Origin: Mrakia gelida
Lineage: Eukaryota > Basidiomycota > Tremellomycetes > Cystofilobasidiales > Mrakiaceae
Assembly (NCBI GenBank): GCA_024345305.1
Contig: BRON01000005.1
Span: 620,001-684,000, forward strand
Length of the DNA: 64,000 bases
Direction: 5' to 3'
Every line of letters starts with the position of its first letter. Positions within the stretch are counted from its first letter, which is position 1. This document shows positions 46,314 to 57,885 of the stretch, piece after piece. The position numbers and the translations under genes were made by a program. The notes below the pieces were generated by a model. That model did not search any database, was not told the DNA's origin, and saw only the letters and a program-made list of their open reading frames with translations.

Positions 46314-49300
46314 ATGACGAGTCTGTTTTCTCGATCTACGAACAAGAAGAACAAGTCTCTCAAGCAGTCGATAGGGAATCCGTCCTCTTCTTCCGAGGTA
46401 GATGAGCACGGAAGGGTAGGAGGAGGGAGTTTCAGACAGAGGGTAGGGAGTGAACCGTGAGTCCGCTCGTCTCTCTATTATTTCGAACGTGTGGCTGGGT
46501 CTGAAGGGAGAGCAGGAGGGCGACAGAGAGGGAGTGTCACCTGAAGGGAGAAGAAGAGAAGTGGAGAGCTCAACATGGGAAACGAGAGAGACGAAGAGGA
46601 GCCAGCCCGGGAAGGGGAGATGAGCTCGAGGGTCTCAGGTTCGGAGTGGACTGGAGGTGGTTGCTACGAGCTCGCTTCCAGGGCTCCTTGAGTGCCTGGG
46701 TTCGAAGCAGGGAGTCGTGGGTGCCTTGCGGGAGAAGGGAAGGGAGGAGGGAGGACGGGCGAGTTTCAAGGGCCTGAAGGAGCTTCTTCTGGGAGGACTT
46801 TCGTTGCTTTTCGAGCTCGGGAAGGACTTACCTAGCTCGAAGGGCCTTCTATGTACTCTCTGTAGAGTCGAGACCGTGTCCTCGAGTCTGGAAGAGCTGG
46901 TGGGCTGGCTCTTGAGAGACCGATGAGCTCGCGAGGAACGAGACGAAGGACTCCCCTCCTTCGTCGCTCAGCTTCCTCTCCGCCTCGCTAGCTCTCTTTT
47001 CTCCGCTTTTCGATCTCCTTCTTCTCCCCAGCATCACCCTCGTCTCTTCCTTGCCTGTCATATACTGGCTCTCACTGACTTCCCACTCCCCTTTGTTTCC
47101 CAAGTGCTCGACCCACCAAGAACTCGAACCTCCTCCCCATGACCCCTCCCTCCTCGCAATCGAAACGTGAAACTCCCCTCCCTCCGATCCCTCAGTGGTC
47201 CTTCGCACCAACAGTCATCCCTCCAACGCCTCATGTACGACAGAGCAGCAACCCGGAAGGAGCAGAGATCCCTTGGGGTCTGATGAGCGAGGGAAACAAG
47301 GTCGTGAGTCGTCCTTCGTTCGTACTGCCCGAGTTCTCCGTTCTCACTGCGGTAGATAGCTGACCTTCTTCTCCATCTTGCATCGCTTTCGTTCGTTTCG
47401 GGATTCAGGTGCTCGGATTGGAAGACGCTTCGAGCCTGGTTAGCGTGCTGAGTGGAGAGCTGTCGAAGAGAGGTGAGTCAAAGATCAGCTCTCTGTCGTC
47501 GCCCTTGCCGCTCGCTGTTGTTGACTCTCTCGCCTCGTTCCCTCTCCCAGGTCTCTCGACACCTCTGCTCTTCTCCTCTCTCGCTCTCGACGTCTCGGTA
47601 CCCAAGATCAAGTCTCTCATTCAGTCCTTCATGACTACCATCATGTTCGTCCCGCCCTTCTGCTCCTCCTCAACGAGCTTCCTTTCGGCGTGCTGACTCC
47701 TCCCCCACGTCTTCCTCAGCCCTCCAACAACCTTCCGAGCCAACGCCGCTCGCTCAACACCCCATGAACGAGCGTGGGCTCAGGAAGTCAGCTACTCGGG
47801 AGAACGGGAGCTCGCTTGGGTTCTTCGATGGGGAATGTCGAGAGTCCTCAGGGCTCGAGGTGTTGGAGAGGAGAAGCGAGGGTTGCTCGACTTCGACGTG
47901 TACGAGGATTGGAGAGGACGAGAGAGAAGTGAGTTTATCTTCCTTTCGATGGCGAGGAGGCTTGGAAGGAGGTTTGAGGTTCGACGAAGGTTTGTGTTTG
48001 GAGCCCAGAGCTGACCTCGTTTTGTTCGACCTCCTCAGCCGCGAGCTACCCTTCGACGCATTTCCACGCTTTCACCGCCGCTGCTGGTCCTCACATCCAA
48101 CCCATGATCGTCGATCTCTTCGGACTGTTCTCGAGACTCACAGCTCATAGTCACCTCGGAGGTTGCGTGAGCCTTCTCGTCCTCCTCGTCGTCGCGTCGT
48201 TGAGCTTCGTTCGTTTGGGTTCGGCTGACCCGTCTCTCTCTTCCTTCTCCACCTCCATCTCACCCTCACAGACCCCTTCCGTCATCGCAGGCTTCTTCGG
48301 TCCCCTCCTCTTCGGTCTCCCTCCCTCCTCCCTCATCTCTCCAACCCACACCGCCTTCGTTCGCTCAGCTCTCGCAACCGAACACCTCATCCTCGCCTTC
48401 ATCCGCTCCCAATCCGCCTCTTCCTCCATCACCTCTGGAGGAATCCCAGGTCATCTCGAGTTCTGGATCAAAGGCTACCCATCCATGCTCCCCTCCGACC
48501 GGTTCCTCGCTTCAGGCGAACCTCGTCGAGGATCCAAAGTCGTTCGGTCCGAGAGCGCGAGGAAGGACGTCCGAGCGTACTCGAAGGAGCTGTTCAGGAG
48601 TGGAGAGGGCTGGGCGGTCGAGTATTCTGTGGGAGGTGGTGGAGTTTGGAAGGCTTGGAGTTCTAGAGTCGCAATCCCTGCGAGAGGAGGAGCAGCATCG
48701 GGAGGAGCGACGACGATGGCACCCAAGTTCTCGAACGACTACAAGAAGAGACTCCACATTCCCTCGCAGCTTCCTCCTCTCATCTCGACCGCAGGAGCGT
48801 GGGAGGATCTGGGGAGTGGAGGAGGCTCGGCGAGGGACGAGGAGGAGGACGATGGGAAGTGGAAGACCATGGTCGACAAGAAATGGGGAGACTTCATGGA
48901 GGCTGGCTTTGATGGAGGGCCGAACGTGGATCGGAAGGGGAGCATATCGAGGAAGCTGGAGTTTGATTTGACGGAGGGAGCGAAGGCTGTGAGTTTTCTA
49001 TCACTCTCGTTCGAATGAGCGCAGAAACGACGCGACGAAGGAGGGACGAACGAGCTGACTCTCGACCCTCTTCCTCCTGCTTTCCTCTTCCACCCAGCAT
49101 CACGCCGAGAAACGAGAAACCCTCTCATGGAACGACTTCTCTTCCTCAGGCTTCTCCCGAACCGACGATCCTCTCTCTCGGTCGCTCAACTTCTCGTCTC
49201 CCGTCCAGAAGGACATCCTCGATTGGCCTGAACGCAAGTCCCCTCCCTTCACCGTCGCCGTTTCGAAGACCATCGCTAACCTGCCGTGCGTGGTCGCTCT

Positions 49301-51320
49301 CACAGATCGGGAGGAGGTCAGGAGGAGGTTGAAGAAGATGCAGAAGGACTTGCCGTCGTTCGAGTATGATACGAGGTGAGTTCGAGCTCGACGCGTTTCC
49401 TCCCTCGTTTCGACCGACGACTTTCGAACGAGACGCGAGCTGAACTTGTTTGCCACGTGGCTTCTGCAGACCTCGACTCGGTGGAGAGATTATTCTGGAA
49501 GAGGCGTTCGTAGATGCTTGGGCGGATTTGCTGCTGAGTGGCGGGTGGATGGATCGAGACGAGACGACGTTGAGGGAGTGCAACTGGGCGATCGTGAGTT
49601 CTGCTCGCTCCCTCTTCCCTGTCCCTCTTCGCCGCTGACCTGTTTTCTCGTCCTCATTCGCAGGCTCAATACAAGGCTCTTCCTCTCCAAGCTCCTCGGT
49701 CGGCATTCCTCAGCGAGGACCCTCGTACGGAGGACCTCTACGTCGTTTACGAGGAGATCGTGAGTCGCGATTCCTTACCCTTCCTCGTCTCAGCCCTCGA
49801 GAGCTTGGTAACTGACTTTCGGTCTCGACTTCTATATCTCGCAGGTTCCCATCGAGTACCAGTCTCGTCTCCAAAACCCCAAGAAGCAGTTCAGCCTCTT
49901 CTCGCCTAAACGTCCCAAGAAATCGAGCTCAGGAGCCGACTCCCTCCCCGAAACCAACTTCCGTCAAACCAAGTCTCGGGACAAGGAGGAAGACTTCGAG
50001 TCTCTCGTTCGTCGAGGAGGTCCTACCAAGGTCATGTCGCTCGTCGGACTCAACACTAACGGCCAAAACGAGAAGGATCGACCAGTCTCCATCCCTCCTC
50101 CTCCCCACCCCGTTCGACCTTCTCAAACCCAGAACGTGCCTCCCCCTCCGCCACCACCCACCTCTCTCCCAACAACCAAGCCCCTCAAGTCTACCAAGTC
50201 GGCTTCGAGCATCAACATCGGACTCGGACACGGTCAGAAGACCAAGAAGGAGGAGAAGAGCGGAGGAGGGTTGTTTGGGAAGAACAAGACGAGCAAGAAG
50301 GAGGCCATGGCGATACAGGGTTCGCAGCCGTTCGACGAGTCGGATATCAACTTCGAGATGAAATCGGAGGGAGAGAACGGGTCGCCGAAGGGGAAGCACG
50401 CGAGAGGAGCGTCGAAGGACGACATGTGGATCGGTGAGTCGACGCGTCCCTCCTCTTCCTCCTTCGATTCGTCTCGAGAAACCCTGAGCTGATCGCTCTT
50501 CGCGACTGTCCTCCTTCTCGCACTGTAGACATCCTAGTCACCTCCGGATCTCGCCGAGCAGGTCATGAGAAACAATCGACCTCCGGAACCTCAGCAACTT
50601 CAGCGACGACCAACGACTCGACCTACCCTCACAAGAACAACCGGACTCGTCAACGAACCTTCTCCGATCCCGAAGCACCTCTCTCTCCCATCCCCGTCCC
50701 TCATCACATCCAAGCTCTCTCCGACTCTCCCTCTCGATTCTACGAGAACGCCAACTCGGAGGTCGGGAACGACAACTTCTCCATCAACTCTGGTCCTGCC
50801 ATAGTCGTTCGCTCGCCCACCTCTTCGACCGTACAAACCACGAGACCCTTCTCCTACGCCGATGACGACGATATCCAACCCGTGCCCGACCCTCAGCAAA
50901 CCCTCCTACCCTCGCCACTCCCTTCCAGGTCGACGGCGGGAGGTCTTCCCTCGTCCCCGAAACCACCAGCCAAGGCCCGTCTCGAGCCTGAGGACGACGC
51001 TCGGGGGAGGAACGACGCGAGGGACTCGGTGATGTCGGAGTACTCTCAGGGAGGAGGAGATACAGATTCGGATGCTGCTCAGACTCCTAGAGCTGAGGTG
51101 TTTGAGCCGGCGGAGGTTCGAGGGATCAGTCCTGGGTGAGTCGACGTCGTCCCTTCTCGACGCTCTCTTCGCGTCTCGAGAGGCTCCGAAACTGACCCAC
51201 CATTGCTCGCTCGTTTCATCCTCGAGCAGAAGCTACGTTCACGGACAACCACTGCACAACCTGCCCGAGGCGGAGGAGGAAGAGGAGGAGGAGGAGTCGC
51301 GTCCTTCCCACTTCCACTAG
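46314..51320 (+). CDS. MSB1/Mug8-like morphogenesis protein (DUF1708)
   Basis: Polarity and cell-wall signalling factor family with a RhoGAP-like N-terminal fold. It starts at 46314 (MTSLFSRSTNKKNKSLKQ). A first intron of about 640 nt leads to ARPTKNSNLLPMTPPSS and WSFAPTVIPPTPHVRQSS. The conserved core follows: VLSGELSKRGLSTPLLFSSL, ERELAWVLRWGMSRVLR, FDVYEDWRGREK, PMIVDLFGLFSRLTAHSHL, TPSVIAGFFGPLLFGL, AFVRSALATEHLILAFIRS. A middle block (VPIEYQSRLQNPKKQFSLF) and a long disordered tail come next, with a polyproline run near 50140, a Lys-rich segment, and an acidic end EAEEEEEEEESRP. Stop at 51318-51320. In yeast, Msb1 works with Cdc42/Rho1 pathways at growth sites. Core alignment is from memory of the family, so the name is given as a class. 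Confidence 0.75.
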
Positions 51321-52394
51321 ATCTTCCTCCTCCTTTCTCGCTCCTTGCTTTGCTTCTTTGCTTTCTCTCTCCTTCTCTTTCGTTCCTCTCTTTGCTTTCC
51401 TTCCTTCCTTTGGGCTTCTCTCGTTTCGTTTCGTCTCTCGCTTCGCTTTCGCTGCTTCTCCTTCGAACCTTCTCTTCTCTCTTCTGCATCCCTCACACCT
51501 CCCTACCCTTACACCCCTTCTAATCGCTGGTCGATCTCCTCCAACCCCACTCTTCTCTTCCGCTCTACCTAGTCTAATCCCCTTTAGCATCAGTAGCCTT
51601 CTTCTCCCATCGCTTCCCTTTCGCACCCCCGTCGCATCTTTTACCCCTTCCCCTGCTTCTTCTTTTCCTTTTAACGAACACACCACAACCAGTCCTACCC
51701 ACCCCACGTATCCCACAGCATCTCGTTTGATACCACTTCCTCCACAGTCCTTTCGCTTTTCTTTCTTCTTCATCCACCGACGGCGACGCGTCCTGCGCTT
51801 TTCGTTTTTGGTCCTCTCTTGGGTTCTGAGGACTAGGAGTGGTTCGAAGCAGATTTACACACTAGTCTAGGCATTAGATATACCTTTCTCTACTCTCTTT
51901 TTTCGTTCTACTGTGGCATGGGAAAGAGGGGAGGGAAAGAGAGGGAGCGGCGCGCGATAGCGAAGTGGAAGTGTTGAGTTCTCGAGGAGCTGGGATGGGA
52001 CTGGCAGCTTCAGGGGCGAGTGATGAGGTGCGAGGACGTTTGTGAAAGAGAATAACGGGAGGAGAGGACATGGAGGAAGGAGGAGGAGCGAGGAAGGGAG
52101 CAGCGAAGGCGGGCTCGCGAAGGAAGGTGAGTTTGACAAGCTGACGGGAGCGAAAGATAAAATTTGCAAGATCAGCTCGATACCTCAGGAGAAGCCTCGA
52201 TAAGCTGAGCTTACTGGGTCTGGAGTCCTGACCTTGAAGAAGCAAAAGCTGCTCGACGCTGCGGCTCAAAAGGGGACGTCGAGCTCCTTCGACCTTTCGC
52301 CCATCGACGACGACCTGCTTCGTTCCTCTCTCCACCTCCAAATCCTCCATCCTCCATTCCCCCTTCTTTCCTTCCTCTCCCGCTTCCTATCGAC
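51321..52394. other. 3' flank of the MSB1-like gene and promoter of the next gene
   Basis: 1,074 bp. The plus strand is CT-rich to about 51790, then AG-rich to 52130. Minus-strand reading frames here are low-complexity Ser/Pro/Leu and are not supported as genes. Confidence 0.4.
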
Positions 52395-53382
52395 ATGGAC
52401 CCTCGCGTCAAACCTTCCCCTTCGTCTCTTAAACTCCCAGCCGAGATGCTGCTCGCCGTCATGAAGCACTCGTCCCAATCCACCCTCGCCGCCTTCACCC
52501 AGGTCTCCTTCGCTTGCCTAGAATTAGCGTCTCCTCTTCTCTACGAGAGCGTTTCGTTGGACGGCTCATCCCAAGCTGCGAAGTTCTTCTTCCGAGAAGT
52601 GAGTCAACCTCCCCTCATATGGAGCAGGGAAGAAGCAACGGTCGGGTGGAACACTGACGACTCTGCGCGCTCGCCTTCTTTCTCTCTAGGTCACCTCTCC
52701 TATGGCGAATTCCCATCTCGAACCCTACACCTCACGATCCCAAACCAGACATCTGCACCTTCCAATATGGTCCCTAAGCCCTCAAGTTCGCAATCTTCAA
52801 GGAGACAGGCATGGAGGAGGTCCACCATCACCCCGAGGCTTTCCCTTCTCCTCTCCCTCTCGCTCTCGATACTCTGGCGATCGCCGAGCAGTTCAGTGTA
52901 TGGAATCTGTTTGAAGACCTCATCGACCCTTCAGTCGTCCTCATCAAGCCCCCTAGTCTTCAGCTCCCGTCCTTGGGGCACGTCCAGGTCCGGGCGACTT
53001 CCTCGCTCTCCTTCTTCGCACCATCTCGACGGCCGATCCGCTGGTCCCGTTTCGAGGAGGTCACGTTTGTTGGATTCCTCGTTCTGTCTGACGAGTTCAG
53101 ATTCGAGTACTTCTGGAAGGACACCCCAACCTCACCCTCTCGCACGATCTCTCGATGATCAACACGGAAGTCGACCCAAGGAAGCCGAAGGGATCGTGCC
53201 AGAGGTTGCTCAAGGTCGTCGCGAACGCGTTACTTACGGAGATGGGGAGGGCGAAGATCAAGGTGGGGACGGAGAGGATAAAGACGATGTTCGAGATTGG
53301 GTTGGAGGAGCTGAGGGCGAGTTCTGGGGAGGACAAGGTGTTCGTTCGACGACTCGAGAGGGTTTCGATTGAGTTGGTCTGA
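52395..53382 (+). pseudogene. F-box-like gene of another subfamily, reading frame broken
   Basis: The start at 52395 (MDPRVKPSPSSLKLPAEM) gives a good F-box-like first exon (LPAEMLLAVMKHSSQSTLA, ACLELASPLLYESVSLDG). A normal intron follows (gtgagt donor at 52599, branch ctgac, acceptor at 52690). Downstream, conserved-looking text occurs in different frames: EFPSRTLHLTIPNQTSAP, then KFAIFKETGMEEVHHHPEAF through QLPSLGHVQVRATSSLSFF, then HPNLTLSHDLSMINTEVD to the end SIELV at 53380-53382. Joining them needs either a frameshift or bypass of a TAA near 52775, and a very short intron of about 38 nt near 53065-53100. A damaged gene is the simplest reading; unrecognised mini-introns are the alternative. 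It is not closely related to the A/B family. Confidence 0.5.
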
Positions 53383-54722
53383 GGTGGTCAGTTCTCTGTC
53401 TTTATCCTCTCCTCTCGTGCTCGGTATCGAAGAGAGGCTTACCTATCGCTTCGTTCTCGCTTCAGTTAAGTCGTCGAGCTCGTCTGGGGTTGCGGTGGGA
53501 GGATGTTCGATCTCGACGCGTCGACCTACATAATTCATGAGCGTCGAGTCGTCTCTCTTGTCCTATTTCCCTTCGCAGCGTTGAGAGATCAACCGATAGG
53601 GAAGATGGTAGGGATACAATCAACCACGAAAGGACGATGTTTCGAAGACTCGCTTCTCTCGTGCTTCGCGGTCGAGTGCGCAACCTCACCGTCGACGCGT
53701 TTTCTTCGAGTCCGTATCCTTCGACCCGACTCGCCGTGTTTCTCCTTCTCACAAGGGCCAAACTCGTTCTCTTCAATCTGAAGCTGACTGGGCGGAAGGA
53801 GAGAGGGAAAAGGACGCGACGACACGGGGAATCTGTCGACCCACCTCTTCCCCTCCAACCGTCACTCACCTCTCCTCTTGTCCTTCAAAGATGCCCTCGG
53901 ACGAGGAATCGGATCGAACTCGCGCTGGAACTTTTCGCTCGGATGCTGGAAAGACCCCGCGCGCAAAGCGAGTCGATTCAGATCGCTTTCACGCTCGACG
54001 CGTCGTCTCCCCTCCTCGTTCTCCGTCGACCGCACGAGCAGACGCGTTCGTTCCTGAAGGTAACCGAAAGTAGTAGAATCTGCAGCGAAGCCCGAAGCGT
54101 AAAAGGAAAAGAAGCAGGAGGGAAGAAAAAAGCTTAGCGAAGAGAAAAGAGGAAAGGGAAAAACGAACGGGCCATAAAGGAGACTAGAGGGCACAAACGC
54201 GCTACAAGGGAGGAGGAGCGAGAAGGAAGAAAAGGCTATAGGGGAGGGGGAGAAAGAGAGGGAGAGAGAGAAGAAAGTCAATTCGATACATTGGTCTAAG
54301 CGGCCAGAGAGAGAGAGGGAGGTGAAACGATTAGGAGAGGGTGGAGAAGCGGTGGGAAAAAGTCCTTGAGGAGGAGGGAAGAGAAGAAAGGACCAAGATG
54401 GACCAAGAGAGGAGAGGAGAGAGGGATGTAAAGAGGAGGGAGTTAGAACAGAGAGCTAGCTATCCGAGTAAAGCTGGGCAGGGTGGAGGTGGTGAGGCGA
54501 TGAAGGGAGGAGATGGGGTTGTCGGTTGATTGTCCTCGGTTGGAGGGAGGCAGGTGGGTTTGGAGTTTGTCGAGGCGACGGAAGGAGTGGAATCAAGTCG
54601 AAAGAGTGTTGGGTGGTGGGGAGTCCAACGTGATTTTGAAGCAGGAGGTGATGAGACGAGGGGAAGGGCGGTGGAAAGGGAAGGGAAGGGAAAGTCGACG
54701 CGTCGGTTCGTGTTGGGCGAGT
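53383..54722. other. Gene-poor spacer with a purine-rich tract
   Basis: 1.34 kb between the 3' ends of two converging genes. A 60-codon plus-strand frame at 53891 (MPSDEESDRTRAGTF) starts with ATG after an acceptor-like ttcaaag and could be a small exon, but nothing supports it further. From about 54080 to 54500 the plus strand is mostly A and G. Three GACGCGTC or ACGCGT copies lie at about 53516, 53696 and 53998. Confidence 0.35.
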
Positions 54723-56702
54723 TTAATCCTCCTCCTCTTCGGCGTATTCCTTCCTCAACCACTTCTCGGCAACGTCGTACTCCCCCTTGACCTTCTCGAA
54801 CCACCTCTTCACAGACCGGACCTTCTTGCCCTCCTTCTCCAAGGCATCAGCCTTCGCCTTCGCGAGGACGGCGGTCTGCTCAGGTGTGAGCGAGGAGGAG
54901 TTGGATTCGTCGAAGGAGGGGGAGGCGGAGGTACCGGCGGCCAGACGAGCAGCTCTGCAAAGAGGAGAAGGATGGCGAGAGAAGGAGGGAGGAGTGTGAG
55001 CTTGGTCGAGATCGAAATCGAACCGCGATCAAGAATGAGGAGCGAGACTCACTTCTCGGTCTTGTAGATCTCGTTGGCGGTGATCTGAATCTTCTCGAAC
55101 AGTTCGGTGACCCTAGCGACTCCCAGAGCTGCCGATGATCCCTTGAGGAAGTGAGCGACCTGCGAGACCTCGAGGTAGTTGGCCGTCGTCCTGATTCAAA
55201 CGAACGCACGCGAAGGGGACGGAAGGAGGATGAAGTTCAGCTGTAGCCCGCTCGCCCGCTCGATTCTCTCTCAACCTGCCTTTCGGCCTCCGAAACTGAT
55301 AGAATGGGACGAGTACGAACAGGTTCTCTCCGATTACATCGAACTTTTCGGGCACCTGCTCGAAGTACGTCCAGATGATCCCTCGCGAGAACTCGCGCTC
55401 GTCCTCGTCGTCGTCCATCTCCTGGAGCTGGTTGAAGGTCTCCATGTCGATGATTGGGGTGTTATCCTGTGGTTCGAAGGAGGGAAAGAGCAAGGAAAGA
55501 TCGGGTAGGCGAAGTAGCGAGGTGAGAGGCACGATAGCCGGGTATGACGAGAGGAAGGGGTTGAAAGGCGATGGGTTGTTTGGCGAAGAGAAGGGAGGTG
55601 AGGGAAGGGAAGAAGGTAAAGAAGAGAGAGTCAGTCTCGATTAATAAGAGAGACGCGAAGCCGAGAATGTGGAAATAGGGCGAGAATCTGCGAAGAGGAC
55701 ACCACGCGACTCGCCCGAGGAAGGAAAGAGGGAGGAGCTCGAGCTCTGAATAGCCGAACGCGCTCGTCTCTACAAGACGAGCGCTTTCGTCTGCAGCTGC
55801 CAAACGGAGTAGTCCTCAACAGAGGACTCTCCAGCAACTTCGTCGCGGTTTTGTTCGCAGAAAAGAGCGCTGCTACAGCTCGGACGAGAAGAGAGCGTCG
55901 AGCCTCAAGCCCCCTTCTCCGCCTCCGCGATCAAGGTTCCTCGATCTCCTTCGTGCCCTGAAAGCTCTACCAGCAGCCCCCGTTCTGAGAAAAGAAGAAG
56001 GAAGAGGGAGAGAGACAAGAACGGAACTAACCTGCATGGGAGGGAACCGAAAAACAGCAGCAAAAATGCGCGGGTTGAGTCCAAGACGGCCGAGACGGTG
56101 AATGGTGGGGATTGGGAGATGGGGAGGGCGTTCAGCGAGGGAGGGAGGGAAGGGAACAGTTCAGGGCGGGGTGATATGAGTGAAGTCGAGGGAGGGGGTG
56201 TAGGTCGAGGTAGAGCGCGAATCCAACAGGGGGAGAGGTGGGAGCGGAGGATAGGGAAGGCGGAGGAGGAGGGCGAGGAGAGGAAGGGGAGAAGGGAGGA
56301 AGACAAAGGTCAGCAGTTGTTTGACCACTAGAAGGGCCAGTTCAGGGCAGAGAAGATGGGTTCTTGGAGTGGTAGACACCTCACTGGGAGCGTCCGAGGA
56401 TGCTCGTCCGAAACTGCTACGCGCGGAGCTGAGATATCGAGGACGATGGCGAAGGAAGGGCGAGAAAGGACGAGGTCCTGCTTCCTTCCTTCGCTCACTC
56501 TCTCTCTCGTCCATCGCCAGCTCTCCTCCTCCCTCCTCCCCAGTACTCCCTACTATACAACTACGACTGATCTTCGAAGGAGTAGACCTGTACGAACCTC
56601 CTTATCGTCTTCTTCTTCTTCCTTGTCAGCGGGAGCAGCTCCATTGACCTTGGACTCGACCACCTTCGGAGACACTTCTCCTTCAGTCTTGGACGACGAC
56701 AT
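54723..56702 (-). CDS. YPD1: Histidine phosphotransfer protein YPD1
   Basis: Phosphorelay intermediate between hybrid histidine kinases and response regulators (Ssk1, Skn7) in osmotic and oxidative stress signalling. The most likely start is 56702 (MSSSKTEGEVSPKVVES), with an acidic leader (ADKEEEEDDKE). A long intron, about 1.1 kb, leads to DNTPIIDMETFNQLQEM, DEREFSRGIIWTYFEQ and VAHFLKGSSAALGVARV. The last of these contains the phospho-accepting His in the HFLKGSSAAL motif. FEKIQITANEIYKTEK and a C-terminal helix FEKVKGEYDVAEKWLRKEY complete the four-helix bundle plus tail, with TAA at 54723-54725. Every helix and the His environment are present, so activity is expected. The first exon is less certain because of the long intron, which also carries a perfect hairpin. 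Confidence 0.9.
55760..55784. repeat. Perfect 10-bp hairpin in the long YPD1 intron
   Basis: Arms GCGCTCGTCT and AGACGAGCGC enclose the loop CTACA. It lies within the intron of about 1.1 kb that separates the putative first and second YPD1 exons. Function unknown. Confidence 0.7.
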
Positions 56703-57885
56703 TTCCGTTCGAGAGTGGGGGGTTGCTGAAGTAAGGGGGTCTAAGGGGGTGGGTATAGTGGAGAGAGAAGAAGAAGGAGAGTCCGGCGTAGAAGGAGAAG
56801 GTTTGGGCGTGCTGGGTGGTGGGCGAAAGGAACGAGGGAGCGAGCGAGCAAGGGCAAGGAGAAAAGAGGAGAGGGAGGGGAGGAGATTGGAAAGGGTTCA
56901 AAAGCCCCCCAAGTGACGTTTGACGAAAAGAAAATCTGCTTCCTTAAAAGCGGAATCAACTGCAGATACGACAGGAATAAAAAGGTGGAGCAGAAGGCAA
57001 ATTTGCGGTCTGAGGGAGAGCTCTCGGTAGCATTCTCTCGAGGTCGAAGAGGCGGAAGGCGCGTCCGACGACTCAAAAGGAACTCTCTTCTCTTGGGCTC
57101 TTCTTTGACCTTTCCGACTATGGAAGGTGAGAGAAGAAGGCGTGGCGAAAGAGATCAGCCCTCAACGTGCTTCAGCCATCGACTTGAGAGAGCATGAAGA
57201 AAAGTGTTGAGAGCCAGGGAGGACGGACGCACGAGCGCGTCCGCGTCGTCCACGGACCTCTTCTTCTTTCCATAACACGAAGGGTGCTGCTGTTTGACGT
57301 GAGCGAAATCAAAGGGTTATTTCGAGGATGTTCAACGTTGGACTTGCTCTTCAAGAGTGATACCGAAGCTGAGGCGAACAGAGAACGGACGCGTCGCGAA
57401 CGAGAGCTGAAGTCGAGCAAACTTCCTTTCGCTGATGCCGACCCCATTCCGAGCTATGAGGATCAGCTGAAACGATGTTGATTCCCTTCTCGACGCCAGA
57501 CTGATGATCTTCTGGCCGTCCAGAGGCAAGGAGTGCGCGTCGAAGGCACCCTCGTCGTCAAGGACTTCTGTTCGCAGATTTGAAGAGAGGCTCGACTCCC
57601 TTCGAAATCAAAACCTTCGGGATATCGACCTAGTCGATGGATACAGACCTCCGCTGCATCTTGGAGCTATGCGAGCAAGTTTTACCTTCTGCGACGCGAG
57701 TGGTTTGCTGCGTGTGCGAGAAGGCGAGTCGAGTTGTTTTGATGTTCGCTGACCTCTTCCAGCCTCCTTCCTTCACCTCCCTCCCTCCCTCCTCCCTCTT
57801 TTTCTCTCTCTTCTCTTCTCTCCCCCCCTCTCTCTTGCCTTTGTGCTACCTCTCTCTCTCTTCCCTCCTCCTCTCACACTCGTGA
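56703..57885. promoter_or_regulatory. Divergent promoter, YPD1 / Cep57-domain gene
   Basis: 1.18 kb between opposite starts. A 95-codon ATG frame at 57194-57481 (MKKSVESQGGRTHER, ending ADADPIPSYEDQLKRC) has a plausible C-terminus but no family match that I know and no splice support; I leave it as a possible small gene. The 130 bases before 57886 are strongly CT-rich. Confidence 0.35.

Noticed and set aside
51874..52350. Minus-strand frame opening MEDLEVERGTKQ
   Set aside because: Low-complexity Ser/Pro/Leu sequence that looks like the reverse of AG-rich leader DNA; no donor or acceptor pattern supports it.
53637..54137. 166-codon plus-strand frame (MFRRLASLVLRGRV)
   Set aside because: Composition is Arg/Ser-rich with no recognisable domain or splice support, it overlaps other frames equally well, and it runs into the purine tract.
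57194..57481. 95-codon plus-strand ATG frame upstream of the Cep57-domain gene
   Set aside because: Plausible C-terminus, but no family resemblance and no transcript signal that I can see; kept only as a remark in the spacer entry.
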